64,000 bases of DNA from CADCTM01 sp049671305 (GTDB taxonomy: Bacteria > Cyanobacteriota > Cyanobacteriia > Cyanobacteriales > Coleofasciculaceae), in contig JBATUR010000020.1 in NCBI GenBank assembly GCA_049671305.1, forward strand, positions 1 to 64,000, read 5' to 3'. Numbering within the stretch: the stretch's first letter is position 1; the number at the start of each line of letters is the position of its first letter. The notes beneath the pieces were generated by a model, which was given only the letters and a program-made list of their open reading frames with translations, was not told the origin of the DNA and searched no databases. Shown piece after piece: positions 34,638 to 43,362 of the stretch. The position numbers and the translations under genes were made by a program.

Positions 34638-36827
34638 ATGACCTTAATACTAACTCTCGAAATTCGCTTTGAGCAAGATGTGGTGATGACAAGAAGTCGC
34701 ACACGTCAAATTGCCGAGTTGTTAGGTTTTGATACCCAAGATCAAACACGCATTGCTACTGCTGTATCTGAAATTTCACGGAATGCTTTTCAATATGCAG
34801 GCGGTGGCAAAGTTGTCTTTTCATTGGAGGAAAATGGTCACAAAAATCAGCAATTTGCTTCTGTTATAAGTCCTTTGCCATCTCAATTTTTGCTAATTCA
34901 AATTCGCGATCAAGGAAGTGGTATTACTAATTTACCAGTAATTCTTGAGGGACACTACACCTCAACAACAGGTATCGGTTTAGGCATTATTGGTGCTAGG
35001 CGCTTGATGGATTATTTTGAAATTGAGTCAAACCGAGAAGGCACAGCAGTTTTGATGGGCAAAAACCTGCCGCAACGTGCGCTTGTAACAACTGGGCGTT
35101 TGGGAGAAATTGCTGATAAATTAGTGCGATCGCCATCTAACCCCTTTGAAGAAATACAATGGCAAAATCAAGAACTACTACGTGCCTTAGAAGCTTTGCG
35201 CCAACGGGAAGAGGATTTAATTCAACTCAATCAAGAACTCGAAGACACCAATCGTGGTGTAGTTTCGTTGTATGCTGAACTTGATGAAAAAGCCGATTCT
35301 CTTGCTAGGGCAAATGAACTAAAAACCCGCTTTCTTTCTAACATGAGTCATGAGTTTCGTACCCCCCTCAACTCGATTATCTCACTTTCTAGGATGCTCA
35401 TGGATCGCAGCGATGGCGACTTAACATCTGAACAAGAAAAACAAGTTAATTTCATTAAAAAAGCTGCCCAATCACTTTCAGAATTAGTTAACGATCTTTT
35501 AGACTTAGCCAAAGTTGAAGCAGGCAAAATAGTAGTTCATCCTAATAGCTTTGAAGTGGCTGAATTATTTGGTACATTAAGAGGAATGTTGCGCCCTTTG
35601 TTGGCTCATAACTCCTCAATTGCCTTAGTTTTTGAAGAACCTCAAGACATCCCAACTCTCCACACCGACGAAGGAAAAGTTGCTCAGATTTTACGCAATT
35701 TTATCTCCAATGCCTTGAAATATACAGAAGTTGGCGAGGTACGAGTTTCGGCAGAAGTAGTGGGAGACTCTGTAACTTTTGCTGTCGCTGATACCGGTAT
35801 CGGCATTGCCCCAGAAGATCAACAGCGGATTTTTGAAGAATATATTCAAATAGACTCACCCCTACAACGACAAAATAAAGGCACAGGTTTAGGCTTGCCT
35901 CTTTCCCAAAAGTTGGCAGAACTTCTAGGGGGTAGGGTTTGGATAACTAGCACAGTGGGGGCTGGCTCGACCTTCTTTGGCTCCATTCCGATAGTTTACC
36001 CCGATTTAACCTCTGATGCTCCTGCCCCGGTCTTTTCGACCAAACCAGGGAAAAAGCCTGTACTAGTTGTAGAAGATAGCCCGGAAATTGTCTTGGTTTA
36101 CCAGAAGTATTTAGAAGGCACAAATTATCAAATGATCGCGGTGCAAACCTTGGCAGCAGCAGAAAGATCACTGATGACGCTTCAGCCAGTATTGGTAATT
36201 TTAGATATCCTATTAGAACGAGAAAATACTTGGGGCTTTTTAGCCAAGCTCAAACAACAAGAAACAACCCAGGATTTACCAATTTTAGTAACGACGGTGA
36301 TTGATAATCAACAAAAAGCCTTGAGTTTGGGCGCAAATGCCTTCCTCCTCAAGCCTATTGATAGATTCTTATTTTTAAATACTCTGAATAAACTAGTTAA
36401 GGGAGATAGGGTACAAACAATTTTGCTGGTGGATGATGACTCGGTGGCTCGATATTTATTTCAAGAACTTTTAGGCGACACCTCATTACAGATTATCGTT
36501 GCACTCGATGGAGAAGCTGGGCTAGATTTAGCTCAAACAGAACAACCATCTTGTATTGTGCTGGATCTGAATCTGCCTAAAATCATGGGTGTTGATGTTT
36601 TAAACCAGCTTAAAAGTAATCCAGTAACTGCTCAAATTCCTGTGATTATTAATTCCTCCCAAGTTTTAAAAGAAGAGGAATATCAAGAACTCTCTAAACT
36701 TACTGTAGCGATTCTAAACAAAGAGCGACCCAAGCAGGATGTAGCGCATTATTTGCTGCAAGAAGCTTTACTAAAAGCTGGGTTGGTATTGGAGACATTA
36801 GCACAAAGGACACAAGACCATGATTGA
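34638..36827 (+). CDS. Hybrid histidine kinase with N-terminal RsbT-like ATPase and two receiver domains
   Basis: This 729-residue protein has domains in order. An RsbT-like GHKL ATPase comes first (1-145: SEISRNAFQYAGGG, DQGSGITN, GIGLGIIGARRLM). A coiled coil follows (170-225), then HisKA with His238 in SNMSHEFRTPLN, and a kinase HATPase (300-450, GTGLGLPLSQKL). Two receivers finish it (475-590 and 598-715, with LLVDDDSVAR and IVLDLNLPK). Finding a switch-type ATPase on a phosphorelay kinase is unusual. It suggests the stressosome signal enters here. The stop overlaps the next kinase by eight bases. Confidence 0.9.
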   Translation: MTLILTLEIRFEQDVVMTRSRTRQIAELLGFDTQDQTRIATAVSEISRNAFQYAGGGKVVFSLEENGHKNQQFASVISPLPSQFLLIQIRDQGSGITNLPVILEGHYTSTTGIGLGIIGARRLMDYFEIESNREGTAVLMGKNLPQRALVTTGRLGEIADKLVRSPSNPFEEIQWQNQELLRALEALRQREEDLIQLNQELEDTNRGVVSLYAELDEKADSLARANELKTRFLSNMSHEFRTPLNSIISLSRMLMDRSDGDLTSEQEKQVNFIKKAAQSLSELVNDLLDLAKVEAGKIVVHPNSFEVAELFGTLRGMLRPLLAHNSSIALVFEEPQDIPTLHTDEGKVAQILRNFISNALKYTEVGEVRVSAEVVGDSVTFAVADTGIGIAPEDQQRIFEEYIQIDSPLQRQNKGTGLGLPLSQKLAELLGGRVWITSTVGAGSTFFGSIPIVYPDLTSDAPAPVFSTKPGKKPVLVVEDSPEIVLVYQKYLEGTNYQMIAVQTLAAAERSLMTLQPVLVILDILLERENTWGFLAKLKQQETTQDLPILVTTVIDNQQKALSLGANAFLLKPIDRFLFLNTLNKLVKGDRVQTILLVDDDSVARYLFQELLGDTSLQIIVALDGEAGLDLAQTEQPSCIVLDLNLPKIMGVDVLNQLKSNPVTAQIPVIINSSQVLKEEEYQELSKLTVAILNKERPKQDVAHYLLQEALLKAGLVLETLAQRTQDHD

Positions 36828-39264
36828 ATCGCCACCTATTAAAATTCTGCACGTAGATGATAACGAAACCAATCGTTATGTCGTGGGGCGAATGTTGCAA
36901 AAAGCTGGCTATGGGGTGCAGGAGGCGGCGACGGGAACCGAAGCACTAGAAATGGCGATTTCTTGGCGTCCTGATTTGATTATCTTAGATGTGCAACTGC
37001 CTGATATCAATGGTTTTGAAGTCTGCGGACGACTGAAAGCTAACCCGGTTACGGCGGGTATTCCGGTATTGCACCTATCGGCAACTTTTGTGGAAGGCAA
37101 GGATAAGGCAGAAGGTTTGGATAGTGGGGCGGATGGTTATTTGGCGCAACCAGTGGAAGCAATTGAGTTAATTGCCACAGTTAAGGCGCTGTTGCGTATC
37201 CGTAAGGCGGAAGAGTTGGCACTGGCACAGGCACAAGAGTGGCAAACGACTTTTGATGCTATGAATGATGGGGTGTTTTTGCTGAACTCGCAAGGTAGGG
37301 TGTTGCGCTGTAATTGGGCAATGAGTCAGTTTTTGCAAAAGCCGCAAGTTGAGATTATTGGTTACCCTCATCAAGAGTTGATGCAGTCGGTTTTGGGTAT
37401 GACTGAGGTGACGGCGTTTTTTCGGACTCAGGAAACGCAGCGGCGAGAAAAGTTGGAAATTCAGATGTCAGGGCAGTGGTATGCAGTGACAGTAGACCCG
37501 ATGTTTAATCAACAAGGGGCTTTTAATGGTGCGGTTTATCGGGTGGTGGATATTACAGACCGCAGACGGGCAGAGGAGTCTGTGCGTTTTTTGAGCGAGG
37601 CGAGTGCGGTTTTGTCGGCTTCTTTGGATTACAAAATAACGCTGGATAATTTGGCTCAAATAACGGTGCCAATTTTGGGAGATTTTTGTATTTTTGATGT
37701 AATTGGTGCTGATGAGCAAATTCAACGGGTAGCTTGGCGGCATCATGATCCGGCAAAGCAGGCATGGTTTGAGCAGGTACAGCATCATATTCCTGCAAGT
37801 TCCGCAAAAAATCATCCGGCGATTAAGGCGCTGCTTTTGGGTGAGAGTTGTTTTGTTGCTGAGGTTACGGAACAATGGTTGCAAGAGATGGCTTTTAGTG
37901 AGCAGTATTTGCAGTTTGTCAAGGACGTTGAGCTGCAGTCGTTGCTATTGGTGCCGCTGGTTGCCCACAATCAAATTTTCGGGGCGTTAACGTTAGGTTT
38001 GACGACAAGTTCAGGGCGTCATTATAGTTTGGCAGATTTGTCGTTGGCTGAGGATTTGGCGCGTCGTGCGGGTTTGGCGCTGGCGAATGCGCGACTTTAT
38101 CGGGAGTCTCAGGAAACGAATCGTATGAAGGATGAGTTTTTGGCGACGCTTTCTCATGAGTTGCGATCGCCTCTTAATTCTATGTTGGGTTGGGCAAAGT
38201 TGCTCAATACTCGTAGTTTTGATGCGGCGACGACGAAACGGGCTATGGAAGTTATTGAGCGCAATGCTAGGACTCAGGCGCAGTTGGTTGAGGATTTGTT
38301 GGATGTTTCGCGGATTATTCAGGGCAAGTTTCGCCTAGAGGTGCGTCCGGTTCAGTTGCTAGATGTGGTTGAGTCGGCGCTGGAAACGGTGCGCCCGGCG
38401 GCGGAGGCGAAGGAGATTCGCTTAATTCCGGTGCTTGATCCTGGGGTGAGTGCGATCGCTGGGGACTCGACTCGTTTGCAGCAGGTGTTTTGGAATTTGC
38501 TTTCTAATGCGATTAAGTTTACGCCAAAGGGTGGGCAGGTTCAGGTAGGGCTGCAAGAGGTTGAGGGTTATTTGGAAATTGCGATCGCAGATACGGGGCA
38601 GGGTATTAGTCCGGAGTTTGTACCTTATGTGTTTGAGCGGTTTCGGCAGGGAGATAGTTCGATTACGCGCTCTTTTAGTGGCTTGGGTTTGGGTTTAGCG
38701 ATCGTGCGTCATTTGGTGGAGTTACATGGAGGCACAGTTCAGGCACAAAGTCAAGGGGAAGATTTGGGGTCAACTTTTACGGTGAAGCTGCCGATGTTGC
38801 CTGTGCGAGTTGAGGCGGATCTACAGCAGCCAGTTTTGCCAATTATTGAGTCTTCTCTAACTTTTCCTAACCTGCCTTCTCTTAAGGGTATCCGGGTTTT
38901 GGTGGTGGATGATGAACTTGATTCACGAGAATTTACAGAGATGGTTTTGGAAGAGTGCGGCGCGGTTGTTGTGGCGGCGGCGTCAGTGAGTGAAGCGCTT
39001 GCGGCGTTTGCCGAGTCTAGTTTTGAGGTTTTGGTTAGTGATATTGGGATGCCGGAAGAAGACGGATATAGTTTGATTGCTAAGATTCGGGGCATGAAAC
39101 AAGGTGGCAAGATTCCGGCGGTGGCGCTGACGGCTTATGCACGAATTGAGGATAAAAGCAAGGCAATTGCGGCGGGGTTTGAGATGCATTTATCTAAACC
39201 TGTTGAGCCGGCTGAGTTGGCGACGGTTGTGGCGAGTTTGGCGAGTCGCGTTAGGCAGGTTTAG
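36820..39264 (+). CDS. Hybrid sensor histidine kinase (REC-PAS-GAF-HisKA-HATPase-REC)
   Basis: This 814-residue protein starts with a receiver (Asp57 in LIILDVQLPD). It then has a PAS domain (about 138-255), a GAF domain (265-430), HisKA with His446 in TLSHELRSPLN, an ATPase (about 520-670, GLGLGLAIVRHLVELHGG) and a final receiver (about 690-805, VLVVDDELDSREF, VSDIGMPEEDG). It overlaps the preceding kinase by eight bases, so one mRNA is likely. Codon choice in the second half is richer in G and C than in its neighbours. It sends phosphate within the operon or to an unseen regulator. The stop overlaps that of the converging Uma2 gene. Confidence 0.92.
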   Translation: MIESPPIKILHVDDNETNRYVVGRMLQKAGYGVQEAATGTEALEMAISWRPDLIILDVQLPDINGFEVCGRLKANPVTAGIPVLHLSATFVEGKDKAEGLDSGADGYLAQPVEAIELIATVKALLRIRKAEELALAQAQEWQTTFDAMNDGVFLLNSQGRVLRCNWAMSQFLQKPQVEIIGYPHQELMQSVLGMTEVTAFFRTQETQRREKLEIQMSGQWYAVTVDPMFNQQGAFNGAVYRVVDITDRRRAEESVRFLSEASAVLSASLDYKITLDNLAQITVPILGDFCIFDVIGADEQIQRVAWRHHDPAKQAWFEQVQHHIPASSAKNHPAIKALLLGESCFVAEVTEQWLQEMAFSEQYLQFVKDVELQSLLLVPLVAHNQIFGALTLGLTTSSGRHYSLADLSLAEDLARRAGLALANARLYRESQETNRMKDEFLATLSHELRSPLNSMLGWAKLLNTRSFDAATTKRAMEVIERNARTQAQLVEDLLDVSRIIQGKFRLEVRPVQLLDVVESALETVRPAAEAKEIRLIPVLDPGVSAIAGDSTRLQQVFWNLLSNAIKFTPKGGQVQVGLQEVEGYLEIAIADTGQGISPEFVPYVFERFRQGDSSITRSFSGLGLGLAIVRHLVELHGGTVQAQSQGEDLGSTFTVKLPMLPVRVEADLQQPVLPIIESSLTFPNLPSLKGIRVLVVDDELDSREFTEMVLEECGAVVVAAASVSEALAAFAESSFEVLVSDIGMPEEDGYSLIAKIRGMKQGGKIPAVALTAYARIEDKSKAIAAGFEMHLSKPVEPAELATVVASLASRVRQV

Positions 39265-39860
39265 GGTAACAAACTTTGTACAGTTAAGCTACCAATTTCA
39301 TATCCTTCAATGATCACCAAGACTTGATCTAATAAGTTGTAATCTTGTCGATTCTGATAGGTTGGTGCAGTCCCTAAGTTGAAGGGTTTTGTGTAGACTT
39401 CTAGTTTTTGTTCAGGCAGGTTGACAATCCAATAAACTGGAATATTGGCACGAGCATAAAGGCGTTTTTTGGAGGTTCGATCTCGTTCTAGGGTAGAGTC
39501 TGAAATTTCCACAACCAAGGCTAAATCTTGGGAACCTGGATGGCGATCAAGATAATCACGAGTGTTGCCTCGAACAATCACCACATCTGGCTCTGGCTCA
39601 CTATCTTCTAAAGTAATCGGTTCTTGAGCATCGACATACCATCCCGAAGGCACAATTGCTTCCAAGGCATTTCGAGTTAGTTTGGTGGCGGCGCGGTGTG
39701 GTGGATTCTTCGGCATTTTATGAATGAGCCACCCTTCGAGCAATTCTACAGGATCATCGTCGGTGAGGATGCCCAAGTCAATCATCTGGTGGTACTGAGC
39801 AACGCTGAAGCGCCAAATTGGCTCGGTAGGTACAATCAGGGGTTGAGTGGAGACAGACAT
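39261..39860 (-). CDS. Uma2 family (DUF820) PD-(D/E)XK nuclease-like protein
   Basis: This 199-residue protein has the DUF820 pattern: DPVELLEGWLIHKMPKNPPH, VDAQEPITLEDSEPEPDVVI, ALVVEISDSTLERDRTSKK and IPVYWIVNLPEQKLEVYTKP. The EPDVV and VVEIS strands carry the likely metal residues. It converges with the kinase gene and overlaps it by four bases (the shared TTAG holds both stop codons). Function of the family remains unknown. Confidence 0.87.
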   Translation of the reverse strand: MSVSTQPLIVPTEPIWRFSVAQYHQMIDLGILTDDDPVELLEGWLIHKMPKNPPHRAATKLTRNALEAIVPSGWYVDAQEPITLEDSEPEPDVVIVRGNTRDYLDRHPGSQDLALVVEISDSTLERDRTSKKRLYARANIPVYWIVNLPEQKLEVYTKPFNLGTAPTYQNRQDYNLLDQVLVIIEGYEIGSLTVQSLLP

Positions 39861-39974
39861 GGTGGTATTTGCCTGTTAATGATTGCCTTATATGGTAGCA
39901 CTTGGGTTTGAGAATTTGATAGGGTTAATCTATGGCTTTCATAATTGTTAAAGAGATTTACAGGAGTTCAAAAA

Positions 39975-40634
39975 GTGAGTGAATTAGATAAAAGTTATGA
40001 ATTAAAAGTGCTGAAGATGGTAGCTAATAAATACCTAGACGAAACCATATCAGCTACGGAGGCAAGTATTGAAGCACTTGAGGCTAATTGTGACCAGGTT
40101 GTGTGGGAGTTAGCAACGAGAATTTATAGCCAGAGTGGACATAAAGTTGAATTATACATACTAAGAGATGTATTTAATTCTCGAATTGAAGTTGTGAAAT
40201 CTCAGATAGCTACTGAAAAGGAACGTGTTGCTGAAGAAGCTCGGCGTATTGCTGAAGAAAAAGCTGCCGAAGAAGCCTCTTTGTCTGACGAAATAACTAG
40301 CATAATGGAAGAACTGAAAATAGAGGCGAGCCAAGCTAAGATCTTTGTGAAACTTCGGCAAATAGTCAGTGAGCAATTAGAGGTAGAGGAAAGTGAAGTA
40401 ACTTTGGATAGTGACATCTCAAATGATTTGGGAGCTGATGAGTTTGATACTGTTGAGCTAGCAGCGGCGATAGAAGAGGAATTCGACATTGAAATACCAA
40501 ATGAATTGTTGGGGTCGATTTATACAAAGCCTCCATCATATTTCAGTACTCCCATAGATGATTCACATATAGTTGCCGTAGCTTGTACCGTCAGGGAACT
40601 CTTAATCTATATTCATAAGAAAGTTTCACTTTAA
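39975..40634 (+). CDS. Coiled-coil protein with C-terminal acyl-carrier-protein-like domain lacking the phosphopantetheine serine
   Basis: The GTG at 39975 has a good ribosome site (CAGGAG eight bases before), giving 219 residues; an upstream TTG would add ten. Residues 1-60 are helical. A charged coiled coil follows at about 65-110 (EEARRIAEEKAAEEAS). Residues 120-219 read as an acyl carrier protein: KLRQIVSEQLEVEESEVTLD, then NDLGADEFDTVELAAAIEEE. In true ACPs the motif is DSL; here it is DEF, with Glu156 where the 4'-phosphopantetheine serine should be. About 20 extra residues follow helix II. It therefore cannot carry an acyl chain in the usual way and is probably a binding module. No close neighbour explains it. 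Confidence 0.75.
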   Translation: MSELDKSYELKVLKMVANKYLDETISATEASIEALEANCDQVVWELATRIYSQSGHKVELYILRDVFNSRIEVVKSQIATEKERVAEEARRIAEEKAAEEASLSDEITSIMEELKIEASQAKIFVKLRQIVSEQLEVEESEVTLDSDISNDLGADEFDTVELAAAIEEEFDIEIPNELLGSIYTKPPSYFSTPIDDSHIVAVACTVRELLIYIHKKVSL

Positions 40635-40893
40635 ATGGCATAATTAAAATTGCCAAAACATTACTCGCTTTATTGATAAAATAATCTCACTTATCAATCC
40701 AGATGGTTTTATCAGTCAACTTAAGAAACTTCTAATCTGTTCCCGTAGTTACCGATCCATAAATACTTTCAATTTCCTCTCCATTCCGTTGATTAAATAA
40801 TTGGGCTGCAACCATTTCATCTTTGTAGCTTGGTTTGCAGGCTTACTTTATATACCGCGCCTCTTCATCTATCACATTAATAGCTATTACCAT
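40635..40893 (-). pseudogene. Decayed C-terminal part of an unnamed cyanobacterial protein
   Basis: Reading the minus strand from ATG 40893 gives coding-like sequence broken by three in-frame stops, including NQRNGEEIESIYGSVTTG, then stop, KFLKLTDKTIWIDK, stop, DYFINKASNVLAILIMPF. The IYGxVTTGxxWKFLxL pattern is one I recall at the end of a cyanobacterial family of unknown function, where the first broken codon would be Trp (TAG for TGG). A second tail of the same kind lies at 41341. It flanks the hicBA pair. Confidence 0.6.
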
Positions 40894-40920
40894 ATTCTCA
40901 ACAACTAGCTCAATCTATAT

Positions 40921-41124
40921 ATGAAAATCAAAGCAATCATTCATCCAGCAGAAGAAGGTGGCTATTGGGCAGAAGTTCCTGCATTTCCCGGTTGTATTAC
41001 TGAAGGAGATACGATGGAGGAAGTGATAGCTAATTTAAAGGACGCTATTGAAGGTTGGCTGGATGTTGCCAACAGTCGTAATGCAATTGAATCAACAGCT
41101 CAAATTGTCGAAATTGCTGTATGA
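40921..41124 (+). CDS. hicB: HicB-type antitoxin
   Basis: The 67-residue protein has the short HicB pattern: IIHPAEEGGYWAEVPAFPGC and GDTMEEVIANLKDAIEGWL, an RNase H-like fold. It neutralises HicA and may repress the pair. The hicA ATG overlaps its TGA by four bases. There is no DNA-binding tail, so repression may need another protein. Confidence 0.85.
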   Translation: MKIKAIIHPAEEGGYWAEVPAFPGCITEGDTMEEVIANLKDAIEGWLDVANSRNAIESTAQIVEIAV

Positions 41125-41336
41125 AATCTATTTCTGGCAAGCAACTATGCAAGATTATAGAGCAAAAAGGTTGGGTTTTGCGAAGAATTACGAGCAGTCA
41201 TCATATCTATGAAAACCTTGAAGAAGAGCAAATCCTGTCAATTCCTGTTCACCGCAATCAAGATTTGAAAGTTGGAACCTTGAGAGCATTGATGAAAATA
41301 GCCCAGCTATCTGAGGAAGATTTACTATTATTGTGA
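41121..41336 (+). CDS. hicA: HicA-type mRNA interferase toxin
   Basis: This 71-residue dsRBD-fold protein has the HicA pattern: SGKQLCKIIEQKGWVLRRI, the catalytic His in TSSHHIYEN, and IPVHRNQDLKVGTLRALMKIA. HicA cuts mRNA independent of translation. It overlaps hicB by four bases. Both frames are intact, so the pair is probably active, unlike the PIN pair at 857-1511. Confidence 0.87.
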   Translation: MKSISGKQLCKIIEQKGWVLRRITSSHHIYENLEEEQILSIPVHRNQDLKVGTLRALMKIAQLSEEDLLLL

Positions 41337-41340
41337 ATCA

Positions 41341-41412
41341 TGTGAAAGGCAATACCAAAATCACCAAAATCTGACACACTTAATTAATAAAACAACCACC
41401 CTTATCAATCCG
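41341..41412 (-). pseudogene. Second decayed tail of the same family, downstream of the Hsp70-like gene
   Basis: The minus strand reads RIDKGGCFIN, stop, VCQILVILVLPF. This aligns with WIDK-stop-DYFINKASNVLAILIMPF in the remnant at 40635-40893, and the DNA matches at 24 of 30 bases (41382-41411 against 40671-40700). Only the tail survives here. Confidence 0.5.
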
Positions 41413-41421
41413 TAATCACCC

Positions 41422-43344
41422 CTACTGAATCAAAATTACTGCCTCCTGAGCCTTAGTATCCAAAGCAAGTTTCAACTCTTGCTCAACCTTCTCAATCAAC
41501 TCATCAAAAGCTTCTTGATTTGCCGTTAATTGCTTCCTCAAAACCTCTTGTAACTCCGGTTTTATCCTCTCACAAATTGCATCAACCTTACTATCATTCA
41601 AAAAACTAAAGCGACTCCAACCAGGAATGTCAACTTTATCTTTAATTGCAGTTTGAATCTTACTCCGAGTTAACTCCACTCCAGCCGCCAGAACCGAAAC
41701 TCCATAAATTAAGACAATGGGCCAGGTTAAATGTCCAGTTAATATTAAAGCGATAATACTACCAATTGTACCGCCACCAATCACCACATTAACGATAAAT
41801 GCCACAGTATCAGCCAAAATCGCATCACCAATGCCCAAATCTGGATTAACAAAACCCGGATCGATGCCTTCCTCAAATCTTAAACTACTTCTAGGAATTT
41901 GAAACTTACGACAAATTGGATCGGTTTCTTTTGCCAAGTCTGGCTGAATTTTATTATTAAACCAATTACGACATTTACTATTAATTAAATCTTGTGCTTC
42001 TTCACCTTTTAGCCATTCTTCAGCACGTTCTTTCATGCGACTTTCTAAGTCAGCTAATGTTTTGACTTTATTATTTTTCCAATCCGTTAAACCTGGTCTA
42101 ATCGCATTTTCAATTAAACCTGAAGCCAGTGGCTCACTTAATAGTCCAATTAACTCTGGAATCTGCTTTTCTATTAAATTTTTTAGCTTTTCTGAGTTAA
42201 ATAATTTGTTGATTTCCTCTTTAAATGCTCCGGCTCGTAAATCCCAGCGCCCTACCCGCGCCAAACCAAGAGCAATACAGCTTTCTGGGTTTGGATCGGG
42301 GCGGACTTGTGTATCAGGTTCTGGAAAGATTTCTGAGCATATTTGACGGGTAAATTGCATTCGAGATGCCCCACCAGTCATCAGTATAACTCTTGGTACA
42401 ATTCCTTGTTTAGTGAGTTGTTCTTTGGCTTCTTTTACTGCTTCGCGAAAGGCTTGAAACCAACTTTTATTATCTAGTTCAGTTAATGGGTAATTTAAAA
42501 TTTCATCCATCAATAATTTGTTGACTTGTGGGATAAAGTAAACCTGTTCATTTATCGATTCAAAACCTCTGGCAAATGTTTGAGCATGGCTGTATAATTT
42601 CTCATTAGAAAAGTAGTCTTCTTTGGCTTTGCGGCAGGCAAGTTCACAACGCGCTTGGTGATGTGGGTAAGCGTCAAAAACTCTTTCTAGTAATTCCTTG
42701 TCTTCGTGATTTGCTAAAGTTCTGACAAAGATTGCCTTATCAATCAAAGAAGCTCCCAAAGTATTGCTGCCAAAATCTAAGGGAATTTCTGATAAACTTT
42801 TAACTAAGGTAAAATCTGTTGTTGAAGAGCCAATATCAACAATTAAAACGGCTGATTTTAGAAAATTATAATCGAGTTTTCCTGCTTCCTTTGCCTGCAT
42901 GAAGGCTGCCCGTGATTCTGGGACGACATTTAGCAATTCAATCCCCGACTCTTTGAGGAGTTTTTGATAGTCTTCACGCTCTTTTATTGACCATCCTGAA
43001 GGACATCCAACATAGAAATGGCTGGTTTCTCCCTGTTCAATTTGCTTACTTTCTTTTAAAAGACGGTGGTAAGTTTCTAAGAAACTACGCATAGTTTCTC
43101 GATAACTGGAATCGTTGTTTGGTTTTTGTTTAAAGGAGATTTTGAGCTTGGTTACACCTGCTTGAATTAAAGCCTGTTCTCCTACAAGATAGCCAAGTTC
43201 CGGATGCCAACCAAGGGCAGTAATTTGCACTTTCTTGTTATTAACTTCCAGCATTTCTGGAGGTTCAATGCTTTCTACTCTCGCCTTGGCAACGGCGGTT
43301 TCACCATGTCCTAAGTCAAAGCCAATTGTTTCTAAAATTTCCAT
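41422..43344 (-). CDS. Hsp70/actin-like ATPase with C-terminal membrane segments
   Basis: This 640-residue protein has the actin-Hsp70 ATPase motifs: phosphate 1 in TIGFDLGHGETAVAK, phosphate 2 in AVLIVDIGSSTTDFTLV, and the adenosine motif in RVILMTGGASRMQF. There is no Hsp70 substrate domain. A helical region (about 370-510) leads to two hydrophobic segments at about 505-560 (VAFIVNVVIGGGTIGSIIAL, GVSVLAAGVEL) and a soluble charged tail. It is probably membrane-anchored. It follows its partner gene at 43363 by 18 bases in the same operon. The job may be scaffold, chaperone or sensing; I cannot say. Confidence 0.8.
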   Translation of the reverse strand: MEILETIGFDLGHGETAVAKARVESIEPPEMLEVNNKKVQITALGWHPELGYLVGEQALIQAGVTKLKISFKQKPNNDSSYRETMRSFLETYHRLLKESKQIEQGETSHFYVGCPSGWSIKEREDYQKLLKESGIELLNVVPESRAAFMQAKEAGKLDYNFLKSAVLIVDIGSSTTDFTLVKSLSEIPLDFGSNTLGASLIDKAIFVRTLANHEDKELLERVFDAYPHHQARCELACRKAKEDYFSNEKLYSHAQTFARGFESINEQVYFIPQVNKLLMDEILNYPLTELDNKSWFQAFREAVKEAKEQLTKQGIVPRVILMTGGASRMQFTRQICSEIFPEPDTQVRPDPNPESCIALGLARVGRWDLRAGAFKEEINKLFNSEKLKNLIEKQIPELIGLLSEPLASGLIENAIRPGLTDWKNNKVKTLADLESRMKERAEEWLKGEEAQDLINSKCRNWFNNKIQPDLAKETDPICRKFQIPRSSLRFEEGIDPGFVNPDLGIGDAILADTVAFIVNVVIGGGTIGSIIALILTGHLTWPIVLIYGVSVLAAGVELTRSKIQTAIKDKVDIPGWSRFSFLNDSKVDAICERIKPELQEVLRKQLTANQEAFDELIEKVEQELKLALDTKAQEAVILIQ

Positions 43345-43362
43345 TGCTTTCTGCCTAATATT

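Noticed and set aside
37468..37884. Long antisense frames inside the last hybrid kinase (138 and 119 residues)
   Set aside because: They arise from the G- and C-rich codon use on the sense strand and carry no protein features.
40671..41411. Imperfect 30-bp direct repeats flanking hicBA as ends of a mobile element
   Set aside because: Both copies read as the same protein tail on the minus strand, so they are gene remnants rather than insertion-site duplications.
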